Of a stretch of DNA of 64,000 bases, positions 1 through 8,482 are shown in pieces. This DNA comes from an uncultured bacterium (GTDB taxonomy: Bacteria > Bacteroidota > Bacteroidia > Chitinophagales > Chitinophagaceae). The position numbers and the translations under genes were made by a program. How positions within the stretch are numbered: the first letter of the stretch is position 1; the number at the start of each line of letters is the position of its first letter. Location of the stretch: assembly GCA_903826405.1 (NCBI GenBank), contig CAIKEH010000004.1:1-64000 (forward strand), given 5' to 3'. Under the pieces are notes generated by a model. That model saw only the letters and a list, made by a program, of their open reading frames with translations. It searched no databases and was not told the DNA's origin.

Positions 1-68
1 AATCCGATAATCCGTTAATCCGATAATCCATCAATCCGTTAATCCATCAATCCGTTAATCCATTAATT
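1..68. repeat. Tandem array of 8-bp AATCCRNN units
   Basis: From the first base, eight consecutive 8-bp units begin with AATCC (tails GAT, GTT, GAT, ATC, GTT, ATC, GTT, ATT), followed by a degenerate AATTCTTT unit. The array ends about 17 bases before the start codon at 85 and probably continues upstream beyond the window. There are no spacers, so it is not CRISPR. It may be a variable-number repeat that affects expression of the downstream gene; this is inference. Confidence 0.85.
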
Positions 69-84
69 CTTTACCCCCGCTCCC

Positions 85-1164
85 ATGTCTGCCGCCAAAG
101 TGAGCAAACAAAATTTTACCGGTCCTGAACTGGACGAACTGCTTTCTTATGGCTTTTTCCGCTCCGGAACCGTCATGTACAAATCGCATGCGGTCAGGAC
201 CAGCGGTCAATTATATAATGTCATAAGGATTCGATTTCCATTGGAGGAGTGGCATCCGGGCTCCACGTACCGGAAACTTAAAAAGCGCAATGCTGACTTA
301 AGGATGGAGATCAAGCCTTTCACGATCGATCATGAAAATGAAGAGCTGTTCGATCGATACAGGCTAGCCCGCTTCGGTGATGTCGGAGCTAGTCTCAACT
401 ACCTCGTGCATCAGGATGGATCCCATGCATTCCCCAGCGAGATGTTCCGCTGTTATGATGGCGAACAGCTGATCGCTTGTGCGGTTACGGATATGGGCGA
501 AACGAGCGCTGCTGGCATTCTGTTCTTTTATGACCATGAACACGCGCGGCGCAGCCTCGGAAAATTCTTGATCTACACCATGATCGTCCATATGAAGACC
601 GCCGGCATCAAATATTATTATCCAGGATACATTTTGCCGGGCAACAAAGACTTCGATTACAAAATGGATGTTGGGGGGGGCTGCACAGAGTTCCTTAGTG
701 TAAAGGCAGGACAATGGCTGCCCTGCGATGAATTGGATGCAGATGATATGCTCATGGATATCATGATCAAAAACCTCAAGCAGATGCAGCGATCCTTGCA
801 TGGTCGGGGCATTCCCTTCCGTTTAGTATACTATTATGGCTTTGATGCTCCGGTGACCATGGGCAAGAATTTCGATTGGAATCAGCCTTTTTACCTGAAT
901 TTCGGAACATACGGGGAGGGTAACAGGGAATGGATACTATCTTATGACATGGAACGGCAAGTGTTTGAATGGTACACGACAAGAGAGACAAAAGATGATG
1001 AGTACCAATTGCAGGGATCGATCTGGATCTTCTGTATGGTGACGGAATTCGTCAAAGAAGAGGCTGCGACTTTTCTGAACCTCTATGAACAGAAACACCC
1101 GGGAATGTTAGATCAGGAAACCAGAAGATTACTCTCCGGGGGAGCGCTGGTATTTCAATCCTGA
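85..1164 (+). CDS. Arginyl-tRNA-protein transferase-like (ATE/Bpt family) protein
   Basis: This 359-aa protein resembles aminoacyl-tRNA-protein transferases, which add an amino acid to protein N-termini for N-degron turnover. Residues ~16-70 follow the family N-terminal domain (L-GFFRSG-Y-H followed by R-R-P and the K-RNADLRM stretch). Residues ~140-200 follow the GNAT-like C-terminal domain (an AGILFFYDHEHARRSLG-type stretch, then YYYPGY and DYKM). The N-terminal cysteine cluster that normally follows the first tyrosine is absent: the segment reads HAVRTSGQLYN, with no cysteine. The family match is clear to me, but classical activity is uncertain because of that loss and because the C-terminus (~220-359) is longer than usual. 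It starts at the first ATG after the repeat array and precedes an aminotransferase gene by 38 bp. Confidence 0.7.
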   Translation: MSAAKVSKQNFTGPELDELLSYGFFRSGTVMYKSHAVRTSGQLYNVIRIRFPLEEWHPGSTYRKLKKRNADLRMEIKPFTIDHENEELFDRYRLARFGDVGASLNYLVHQDGSHAFPSEMFRCYDGEQLIACAVTDMGETSAAGILFFYDHEHARRSLGKFLIYTMIVHMKTAGIKYYYPGYILPGNKDFDYKMDVGGGCTEFLSVKAGQWLPCDELDADDMLMDIMIKNLKQMQRSLHGRGIPFRLVYYYGFDAPVTMGKNFDWNQPFYLNFGTYGEGNREWILSYDMERQVFEWYTTRETKDDEYQLQGSIWIFCMVTEFVKEEAATFLNLYEQKHPGMLDQETRRLLSGGALVFQS

Positions 1165-1171
1165 GTATGCC

Positions 1172-1179
1172 TACCTTTG
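1172..1179 (+). promoter_or_regulatory. Bacteroidota -7 promoter box TACCTTTG
   Basis: An exact match to the Bacteroidota -7 consensus TAnnTTTG lies in the 38-bp gap before the aminotransferase gene. It would put the transcript start about 17 nt upstream of the ATG at 1203. I see no convincing TTG at -33, so the call rests on the -7 box and its position. Confidence 0.4.
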
Positions 1180-1202
1180 GCGGCATCTAAAAATCAGATG
1201 AT

Positions 1203-2312
1203 ATGCGATACAGAAGGATGCCCATAGAGATCGAGGCCCCAGAGGGATTCGGGTATGATAAGATCGACTGCAATCTATCAGAAAGTTCGGTGACGGATCA
1301 GCGCTTGGTTGACCTTGGCTTGGACCTCGGCGATCTATTACTTTACTACGGCGATCACCGGGGCAAACCCGAACTTCGCGAGCTGATCGCCAAAGATGCG
1401 GGTATCTCCACCGATGAGGTTATGATCACCTCCGGTGCTGCAACGGCCCTGTTCATTCTCGCCACCTCTTTGCTCGAAAAAGGGGATCACTTGGTTGTGG
1501 CGAAAACGAACTATGCCACCAATATCGAAACACCACGGGCGATCGGTGCTGATATTTCCTTTCTGGAACTGAAGTTTGAAAGTGGATTCGAATTGGATAT
1601 CGCTGAGTTGGATGCACTGATCACCGATAAAACGAAGTTGGTCAGTCTGACTTACCCTCACAACCCCACAGGGGTGCTCATCAGTGAAGAAAAATTGAAA
1701 GCGATTGTCGAACTGGTGGAAAGAAAAGGCACCATACTGATGATGGACGAGACATATCGCGAAATGTCTTTCAGCCGGAAACTTCCTGTGGCTGCAACCC
1801 TTTCTGAGAGCGTGGTCAGTATCTCCTCCATGTCCAAATCCTTCGGACTACCCGGCATCCGGATCGGATGGATATCAACTAGGAACAAAGCACTGATGGA
1901 AATCTTTTTGGCTGCAAAGGAGCAGATCTGCATCACCAATTCCGTGGTGGATGAAGAGATCGCCTTCCGCTTCCTGCAGCGAAAAGAACCGCTGTTCGCT
2001 CCTATAAAGGAGGCCATCGCACGTAATTTTGCCATACTCAGGAATTTCATGGGTGGTCAGGATCTTTTAGAATGGGTGGAGCCAAACGGAGGATGCGTAT
2101 GTTTCCCCAGAATAAGGAAAGATATCATGTTGGACATGAAAAGGTTCCATGATATACTGCTTAACACTTACGGAACTTATATCGGGCGCGGGCATTGGTT
2201 CGAAGAAGATGACCGTTACCTGCGCATAGGCTACAGTTGGGATAAATCCGAAAAACTTGAAAAAGGGCTGAAGAATATCCTCAGATCCATTGATGAAGCC
2301 AGGTTGTTTTAA
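1203..2312 (+). CDS. Class I/II PLP-dependent aminotransferase
   Basis: A 369-aa fold-type I aminotransferase, cytosolic, with no signal peptide. Visible landmarks are the NPTG motif (154-157), the PLP-contacting D182-E-T-Y, and the Schiff-base lysine K212 in SMSKSFGLPGIRIGW with R220 behind it. A C-terminal YLRIGYS stretch carries the expected substrate-carboxylate arginine. Family members transfer amino groups between amino acids and 2-oxo acids; the substrate cannot be read from the sequence. The gene has its own candidate -7 box at 1172. The 135-bp gap to the next gene suggests it is not co-transcribed with the SusC gene. The function of the pair with the upstream ATE-like gene is unknown. 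Confidence 0.88.
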   Translation: MRYRRMPIEIEAPEGFGYDKIDCNLSESSVTDQRLVDLGLDLGDLLLYYGDHRGKPELRELIAKDAGISTDEVMITSGAATALFILATSLLEKGDHLVVAKTNYATNIETPRAIGADISFLELKFESGFELDIAELDALITDKTKLVSLTYPHNPTGVLISEEKLKAIVELVERKGTILMMDETYREMSFSRKLPVAATLSESVVSISSMSKSFGLPGIRIGWISTRNKALMEIFLAAKEQICITNSVVDEEIAFRFLQRKEPLFAPIKEAIARNFAILRNFMGGQDLLEWVEPNGGCVCFPRIRKDIMLDMKRFHDILLNTYGTYIGRGHWFEEDDRYLRIGYSWDKSEKLEKGLKNILRSIDEARLF

Positions 2313-2447
2313 GGAAATTCCCTACAGAGGGTGTTGATCATATTTTATCCCCCGCTTTTTCTGAATAAATGATACATTCGTCCTTCGTTCTGTGTAATTC
2401 ATGCATCAGCTCTACCATTTTCTGGATCCAAGTCAATCCCATGCGTG

Positions 2448-5400
2448 ATGCCCAAACAATTCAAGCCTTGGCTGCTGTTCACTTTGGTGAATATGCAGCT
2501 CCTTCTTTTTTGTCAGGCCCAACAGACTGACCATCTCATTCAAGGAAAAATTTCCAATAAGGAGGGATCTCCACTTCCCAATGTGACCATTGCCGTGAAG
2601 GCGAAACCCTCGGAAGTCACTCAATCCGATGCCGAGGGCAATTTTTCGATCCGCACCTCATCAGCATCCGGAGTATTGATCTTCTCTACCATTGGATATG
2701 CATCCCGTGAAGTGAAATACTCCGGGAACAACCCCATGGTCATTCAATTGCAGGAAACGGTCAGTTCTCTCGGTGAGGTTGTACTCACGGGATACCTGAA
2801 GCAGAAGAAAAGCGATATCACCGGAGCGATATCCTCCATCCGTAATAAAGATTTCAAGGACCAACCTGTGGCCAATTTGGCACAGAGCATACAGGGTAAA
2901 GTGTCTGGCTTGTTGGTATCAACTCCATCTGGCACACCTGGTGCCGGACTGCTGGTGAGCATCCGCGGAGCGGGTAATCCGCTTTATGTAGTGGATGGAG
3001 TGCCCATGCTGAGTGAAAGCAATTCCTCCCTATCCTCTTCCTATAATACACAAGGGGAAGAGATGGGCAGCGGCCAGAACATTAGTTCCATCAGCGATAT
3101 CAATCCGGATGACATCGAATCGATAGAGATCCTGAAGGATGCCTCCTCTGCCTCCATCTACGGAGCCAGAGCCGCCAATGGTGTGGTACTCATCACGACG
3201 AAGAGAGGAAAGAACGGCAAGACTGAATTTTCCTTCAATGCCTACACCGGTTTCCAAAAAGTGGCTCGTAAAATACCTTTCCTGGATAGCAAGGGGTTCG
3301 TCGCATTGGAAGAAGATGCGCGGCAGCAGGATCTCAAACTGTACAATCAGGACCCCGGTTTATTCCCGGCTGATTTCGACCCAGCCCTGCTCACCAATCC
3401 ATTGCCTGAAGGCTGGAAGACCGGTGTCAATAATAATTGGCTGGACAAAATCTTCAGGACCGCACCAATCAGTAACCTGGAGTTGTCCGCCCGCGGGGGA
3501 AATGAAAAGACGAGATTTTTCATGGCCGGGAATTATTTTGGTCAGGATGGCATCGTGATCGAGAACTTTTACAAGCGTGGGAACTTCAGATTGAACGTGG
3601 ACAACAAGGTGAGCAACTCCGTGAATATCGGAGCCAACATGGCATTCACCTATGCCAGGAATCGCCGGAGTTTTAACGACGATACCTATACCGGCATCGT
3701 GACCAACGCATTAGGTGCATCACCTCTCATGCCCGTTTATGATAATGGCGGGGCGTATTCCGACTTCACCCAATATCAGGCGAGCTGGTTGAGCGACAAT
3801 CCGGTAAAATCGGCCAAAGAGATCAAGGCTTATACCACTAATTACCGCTTCGTAGGTACGGCGTTCGTAGATATCGATCTGCTGAAGCCATTGAAATTCC
3901 GGAGTTCATTCTCCGCCGACTATACCAACCTGATCGACGACCAGTTCTTCGATCCGATCACCACCGACGGGGAGACCGTGGGCGGAAAGGCGATCAAAGG
4001 AACTTATCGGAACATGACCTGGTTGAATGAAAATACGCTCACCTATCAGAACACGTTCGGACTTAAAAATCATTTCACCGGCTTGGCAGGTTTCACCGTC
4101 CAATCCTCCAAATATGAGAAAACCTCCATCCGCGCGCAGGGCTTCCCGGCCGGGAGTGGTCTGGAAAATATCTCTAGCGCATCCTCCATCACCTCGGCAT
4201 CAGCCCTGAACTACGGATGGGGACTCATGTCATTCATCGGCAGAGCGAATTATGACTACGACGGGAAATATCTTTTAGCGGTCAGCGCACGATATGATGG
4301 TTCATCAAGATTCGCACCTTCGGGTCGCTGGGGACTCTTCCCTGCCTTTTCTGCCGGTTGGGTGTTGACCAAAGAACCATTCCTGGCTAATTCCTCCTGG
4401 TTGACCTCCTTGAAACTCCGTTTGAGTTATGGCCTGACCGGTGATCAGGAGATCGGGGATTTCCGGTATCAGAGTTATTGGATACCAGGCAGGTACGACG
4501 GTGTAGCAGGTTTGCGTCCTTTCAATATCGGAAACAGCAACCTGACCTGGCAACGGAACAAGATGTTCAATCTGGGCGCAGATTTCGAATTGTTCCGCGG
4601 AAGGCTCAGCGGCTCCGTGGAATTCTTCAAGGGTAACCGGACGAAACTTCTTTCTCAAGCCGTGTTGCCCGCAACATCCGGCTTTTCATCAATATCAATC
4701 AATGCCGGCGATATTGAAACGAAAGGGGTCGAGTTCTCCCTGATGGCTTATCCGATCAGGAATAAGAACTTCTCCTGGAGCACTTCTTTCAACATCAGTT
4801 ATATCCACGACCGCATCCGCTCTCTCTACACAGAAGGTGAATTGCTGAGTGCCTACACCGACCTGTTCCCTACCCATATCCTGAAAGTGGGACAATCCGT
4901 AGGATCTTTTTGGGGCATCAAATATCAAGGAGTCGACACGCAAACGGGAGACCCTAAATATGAAGACCTGAACAAAGATGGAGTCATCGATGATCGCGAT
5001 CAACAGATCCTCGGAAAGGCCACTCCGAATTTTTTTGGTGGATGGACCAATGATCTCAAATACCGTCAATGGGATCTTTCCATCGCCACTCAGTTCAGCA
5101 TCGGCAATAAGGTGTACAACCTGATCCGCAGCACCTACCAGACCCTGGGATGGAGTGATGGAGGATGGGATGCCAATAACATACTCTATCAGGTATATGC
5201 AAACAATGCCACGATCGTGAACAGGCGATGGGAAAAGCCCGGCGATAAAACGGACATCCCGAGAGCCTCACTCATCTTCCCCAATTACTTACAGAATTCA
5301 TCACAATTCGTGGAAGATGCTTCCTTCTTCAGGATCCGTACAGTCAACCTGGGCTATACCATCCGACCCAAACGCACAACCATGTTCACATCACTGAGAC

Positions 5401-5561
5401 TATACCTGCAAGTACAGAACCTCTGGATGGCTACGAAATATTATGGATTTGACCCGGAAGTGAGTTCGAATGGCGGTGGGTCGCCTCAAACGGCAGGTGT
5501 CGATTATGCAGCATACCCGCAGGCACGGACCACATCTTTTGGCGTAAATGTAAATTTTTGA
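2448..5561 (+). CDS. SusC/RagA-family TonB-dependent outer-membrane transporter
   Basis: A 1037-aa TonB-linked outer-membrane protein. In order it has a signal peptide (1-~26, ending FCQAQ), a carboxypeptidase-D regulatory-like domain (~30-115), a plug domain (~115-250, with LGEVVLTGY, the IRGAGNPLYVVDGVP type stretch and ASIYGARAANGVVLITTKRG), and a long beta-barrel ending in an aromatic residue (NVNF). It has no STN domain, so it is unlikely to signal through a FecR protein. I place the start at the ATG at 2448; a GTG directly before it is the other option. The SusD partner starts 1 bp after the stop codon, so the two are translationally linked. The substrate is unknown, but the amino-compound degradation genes downstream hint at a peptide or N-acylated ligand. 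Confidence 0.95.
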   Translation: MPKQFKPWLLFTLVNMQLLLFCQAQQTDHLIQGKISNKEGSPLPNVTIAVKAKPSEVTQSDAEGNFSIRTSSASGVLIFSTIGYASREVKYSGNNPMVIQLQETVSSLGEVVLTGYLKQKKSDITGAISSIRNKDFKDQPVANLAQSIQGKVSGLLVSTPSGTPGAGLLVSIRGAGNPLYVVDGVPMLSESNSSLSSSYNTQGEEMGSGQNISSISDINPDDIESIEILKDASSASIYGARAANGVVLITTKRGKNGKTEFSFNAYTGFQKVARKIPFLDSKGFVALEEDARQQDLKLYNQDPGLFPADFDPALLTNPLPEGWKTGVNNNWLDKIFRTAPISNLELSARGGNEKTRFFMAGNYFGQDGIVIENFYKRGNFRLNVDNKVSNSVNIGANMAFTYARNRRSFNDDTYTGIVTNALGASPLMPVYDNGGAYSDFTQYQASWLSDNPVKSAKEIKAYTTNYRFVGTAFVDIDLLKPLKFRSSFSADYTNLIDDQFFDPITTDGETVGGKAIKGTYRNMTWLNENTLTYQNTFGLKNHFTGLAGFTVQSSKYEKTSIRAQGFPAGSGLENISSASSITSASALNYGWGLMSFIGRANYDYDGKYLLAVSARYDGSSRFAPSGRWGLFPAFSAGWVLTKEPFLANSSWLTSLKLRLSYGLTGDQEIGDFRYQSYWIPGRYDGVAGLRPFNIGNSNLTWQRNKMFNLGADFELFRGRLSGSVEFFKGNRTKLLSQAVLPATSGFSSISINAGDIETKGVEFSLMAYPIRNKNFSWSTSFNISYIHDRIRSLYTEGELLSAYTDLFPTHILKVGQSVGSFWGIKYQGVDTQTGDPKYEDLNKDGVIDDRDQQILGKATPNFFGGWTNDLKYRQWDLSIATQFSIGNKVYNLIRSTYQTLGWSDGGWDANNILYQVYANNATIVNRRWEKPGDKTDIPRASLIFPNYLQNSSQFVEDASFFRIRTVNLGYTIRPKRTTMFTSLRLYLQVQNLWMATKYYGFDPEVSSNGGGSPQTAGVDYAAYPQARTTSFGVNVNF

Positions 5562-5562
5562 C

Positions 5563-6942
5563 ATGATGGGCATGCGTACATACCTTAAATTGATCGTGGT
5601 GGTGCTATGGCTTCAGCCTGCCATCTCCTGCAAAAAAATTTTGGACGTTCAGTCGCCCAATGCCGTGGCCGATGATGCAGTACTGACTACCGCATCAGGG
5701 GTGCGTAATGCCCGTATCGGATTGTATATCTCCCTGCAGGACAAGAATTATTATGGTGCCTATTTCCCGCTTCTGGCCGAATGTTATTCTGACAATGGCA
5801 CCACAGGAGGTTACGATGTGATCGACCTGAATGACATCGCTGCAAGAACGGTGGGTCCGGCGAACATCTATGTGCAGAATATCTATGCTTCCATATACAA
5901 CAGCATACATACAGCAAATAAGATCATTGGCGCCATCAGCACCGTACCCGGGATGGATGATGCAGAGAAGTCCCAGATCAACGGTGAAGCACTTTTCATC
6001 AGAGCGCTTGGGCATTTTGACCTGCTGCGCATGTTCGGTGAACATTGGGATAGGACATCCGCTTACGGTATTTCACTCTCTACTGGAAATACAGACCCGC
6101 TGACTCCCATCGCCAGAAGCAGTGTCGACGATTCATACAAGCAGATCCTGAACGACCTGCAACAGTCGATCATTGGCCTTGGCGCATCAACAGGTAGCCA
6201 GTTTATTTCACAGGCAGGGGCAAAGGCACTTCTTGCCAGGGTCCTCCTTTATGCGGGCGAACTGTCCGCTGCATCCGTCGCAGCATCGGCAGTTATCGAC
6301 GACGGGAACTACTCCCTGTTCGGTCCCGATGAATTCACCAAAGTCTATACACAGAAACTCACTCCAGAAAGCATTTTCGAGTTGAAATTCGACCCACAGA
6401 ACCCAAGTGCCTTCAATACCGTGACCTATGCCCGACCTGATGCATTGAGGTCGGAGATCTTGTTCCTCGCAAATGCGGACTTGAATGAGTTCTTTCTTTC
6501 CAGACCCGATGATCGGAGGCAGGCTCTGGTGGATTATGTACATGTGGATGTCAGCATCCAACCAGATGGACGTACGGAAAAATATCGCGGGGAGACTACT
6601 AAGGACAATTCTTCATATATCATCCGTTTAGCCGAGATGTATCTGATCAGAGCCGAGGCGTCCGGAAAAACGGACGGCCTCGCTGACCTGAACACGGTAC
6701 GCGCTGCACGTGGCATGACGCAACTTACCTCCGATGATGTGTCTTCAGATCAGGCTTTCCTCAAGGCCGTTCTCGATGAACGACGTGCTGAATTGAATTT
6801 CGAAGGCCATCGTCTTTTCGATCTGGCCAGGACTGGAAAAGTTAGTTCTGTTCTGGGAACTTCCGTGAATCCCATCATGCCGATCCCCCAGAGAGAAATA
6901 GATGGGACTGGCGGGGTGGTCAAACAAAATTCTGGTTATTGA
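5563..6942 (+). CDS. SusD/RagB-family nutrient-binding lipoprotein
   Basis: A 459-aa surface lipoprotein that caps the SusC barrel encoded immediately upstream. The N-terminus is a lipoprotein signal peptide with the lipobox AISC at about residues 20-23, followed by KK. Family hallmarks are the N-terminal TPR-like helices with an EALFIRALGHFDLLRMFG stretch, the RLAEMYLIRAEA helix, the DERRAELNFEGHRLFDLAR segment, and the C-terminal PIPQREI followed by QNSGY. At 459 aa it is on the short side for SusD proteins. ATG codons occur at 5563, 5566 and 5572; the first overlaps the end of SusC most tightly. It binds an unidentified ligand at the cell surface. Confidence 0.93.
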   Translation: MMGMRTYLKLIVVVLWLQPAISCKKILDVQSPNAVADDAVLTTASGVRNARIGLYISLQDKNYYGAYFPLLAECYSDNGTTGGYDVIDLNDIAARTVGPANIYVQNIYASIYNSIHTANKIIGAISTVPGMDDAEKSQINGEALFIRALGHFDLLRMFGEHWDRTSAYGISLSTGNTDPLTPIARSSVDDSYKQILNDLQQSIIGLGASTGSQFISQAGAKALLARVLLYAGELSAASVAASAVIDDGNYSLFGPDEFTKVYTQKLTPESIFELKFDPQNPSAFNTVTYARPDALRSEILFLANADLNEFFLSRPDDRRQALVDYVHVDVSIQPDGRTEKYRGETTKDNSSYIIRLAEMYLIRAEASGKTDGLADLNTVRAARGMTQLTSDDVSSDQAFLKAVLDERRAELNFEGHRLFDLARTGKVSSVLGTSVNPIMPIPQREIDGTGGVVKQNSGY

Positions 6943-7151
6943 TCACAGGGGGCGATGGTTGAAAAATAAAGGAAAAGAGAAGTTGGCGGATGGGGACGTT
7001 CTGTGCAGTTCAGGTCTTGAAGCAAGCGTACTTTATATTTCAGATCATGTAGTAAACAACTTCAAAAAAGTATTTGTGCCCGATCAAATACCCCTGCAAT
7101 AAACTATTTTGCAGGGTTCAGGATCCCCCGCAGTTATACAAAATTTTGCTC

Positions 7152-8459
7152 ATGATATCACAGGACAAAGTGCAAGATCTGCTGGCCAGGCGCAGACAAT
7201 TCGTCCCCAATGCGTTGGGAATCTTCAATCCGGGTACCGCTATGCGTGCCAAGGGTCATGTCATAACGGATGCATCCGGACGGGAGATGATCGATTTTGC
7301 CGGAGGCATCGGCGTGGTGAATGCAGGGCATTGTCCTGCGCCTGTCGTCGAGGCCATTGCCAGACAGGCCGCCGAAATGATACACTGTAGTTTCAACGTG
7401 GCTACGTATGACCAATATCTCCATCTTGCCGAAGAACTTGCCGGGCTTTTCCCGCACGGTGATCATACCAAAGTGTTACTGACGAATTCAGGAGCCGAAG
7501 CCGTGGAGAACGCGATCAAGATTGCGCGCCAGGCAACCGGCAGGCAGGCGGTGATCTGCTATACCAGTGCCTTCCATGGACGGACCATGATGGCCATGAC
7601 ATTGACCTCAAAAGTGGGCTACAAGGTAGGGTGCGGACCCTTCGCGCCGGAAGTATATCGGATACCATTCCCGGACCATTACCGATACGGGAAAGGACTT
7701 GATCTTGATGCATTTTCCGATAAACATCTGGCCGATCTGGAATCGTACCTGCATACCGTGGTGGCCGCAAGCGATGTGGCCGCCATTATCATCGAACCCG
7801 TACAAGGGGAAGGTGGATTCCATGTAGTACCCAAACGATACTTGCAAGGTCTCAGGGAGATATGCACCAAAAACGGGATACTCTTGATCCTTGATGAGGT
7901 GCAAACAGGTTTCGGCAGAACGGGTAAGTGGGCGGCATACCAACACTACGATGTGCTTCCCGACATCTCCACTTGGGCCAAGAGCATGGGAAGCGGGATG
8001 CCGATAGGTGCAGTGATCAGTACAGCAAAGATCATGGATGCCTGTAATCCATCCACCATCGGCGGCACCTATCCGGGAAATCCAGTTTGCTGTGCCGCAG
8101 CGATCGCCACCCTCCAGTACATGAAAGAGATCGACATCAATGCCAAGGGGGAGAGGATCGGGGAAAAAGTCCGGGCACGCTTTCTGTCCCTTCAAGACAA
8201 ATTTCCTCAGATCGGTGACGTGCGCGGACTCGGGGCCATGATGGCATTCGAATTGGTGAAGGATGGTGACCCATTCCGTCCGGATGCCGAACTGTGCAAA
8301 AATCTGGTCTCCTATTGTGCTGAACACGGGCTGATCATCATCAGTGCAGGTGTGCTAGGGAATGTGATCCGTGTTCTTGGTCCCCTGGTGATCAGTGATG
8401 AGGACCTTGACAAAGGATTAGATATCATCGAGGATGGGCTCAGGGAACTTGCGCGCTGA
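7152..8459 (+). CDS. gabT: Class III aminotransferase, 4-aminobutyrate aminotransferase type
   Basis: A 435-aa PLP-dependent omega-aminotransferase, cytosolic. It shows NSGAEAVENAIK (112-123), the aromatic-cofactor stretch AFHGRT (140-145), IIEPVQGEGG (213-222), DEVQTGFGRTG (248-258) and the Schiff-base lysine K277 in TWAKSMGSGMPIG. Members convert 4-aminobutyrate or related omega-amino acids to semialdehydes with 2-oxoglutarate as acceptor. I chose the ATG at 7152 because family similarity begins there; an in-frame upstream GTG would add 26 residues of unrelated sequence. An aldehyde dehydrogenase gene follows 23 bp later, fitting a two-step amino-to-acid conversion. The exact substrate is inferred, so the gabT symbol is tentative. 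Confidence 0.85.
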   Translation: MISQDKVQDLLARRRQFVPNALGIFNPGTAMRAKGHVITDASGREMIDFAGGIGVVNAGHCPAPVVEAIARQAAEMIHCSFNVATYDQYLHLAEELAGLFPHGDHTKVLLTNSGAEAVENAIKIARQATGRQAVICYTSAFHGRTMMAMTLTSKVGYKVGCGPFAPEVYRIPFPDHYRYGKGLDLDAFSDKHLADLESYLHTVVAASDVAAIIIEPVQGEGGFHVVPKRYLQGLREICTKNGILLILDEVQTGFGRTGKWAAYQHYDVLPDISTWAKSMGSGMPIGAVISTAKIMDACNPSTIGGTYPGNPVCCAAAIATLQYMKEIDINAKGERIGEKVRARFLSLQDKFPQIGDVRGLGAMMAFELVKDGDPFRPDAELCKNLVSYCAEHGLIIISAGVLGNVIRVLGPLVISDEDLDKGLDIIEDGLRELAR

Positions 8460-8482
8460 AGAGTAAAGCATAATCGTAAAGC

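Noticed and set aside
1..68. Possible CRISPR array
   Set aside because: Units are 8 bp and contiguous, without spacers, and no cas gene is present.
7608..7702. Frame interruption in the first aminotransferase
   Set aside because: The frame is continuous and all motifs occur in order; no frameshift is present.
7608..8327. 239-aa open frame antisense to the class III aminotransferase
   Set aside because: It is a shadow of a well-supported gene, with no recognisable domain and no plausible upstream signals.
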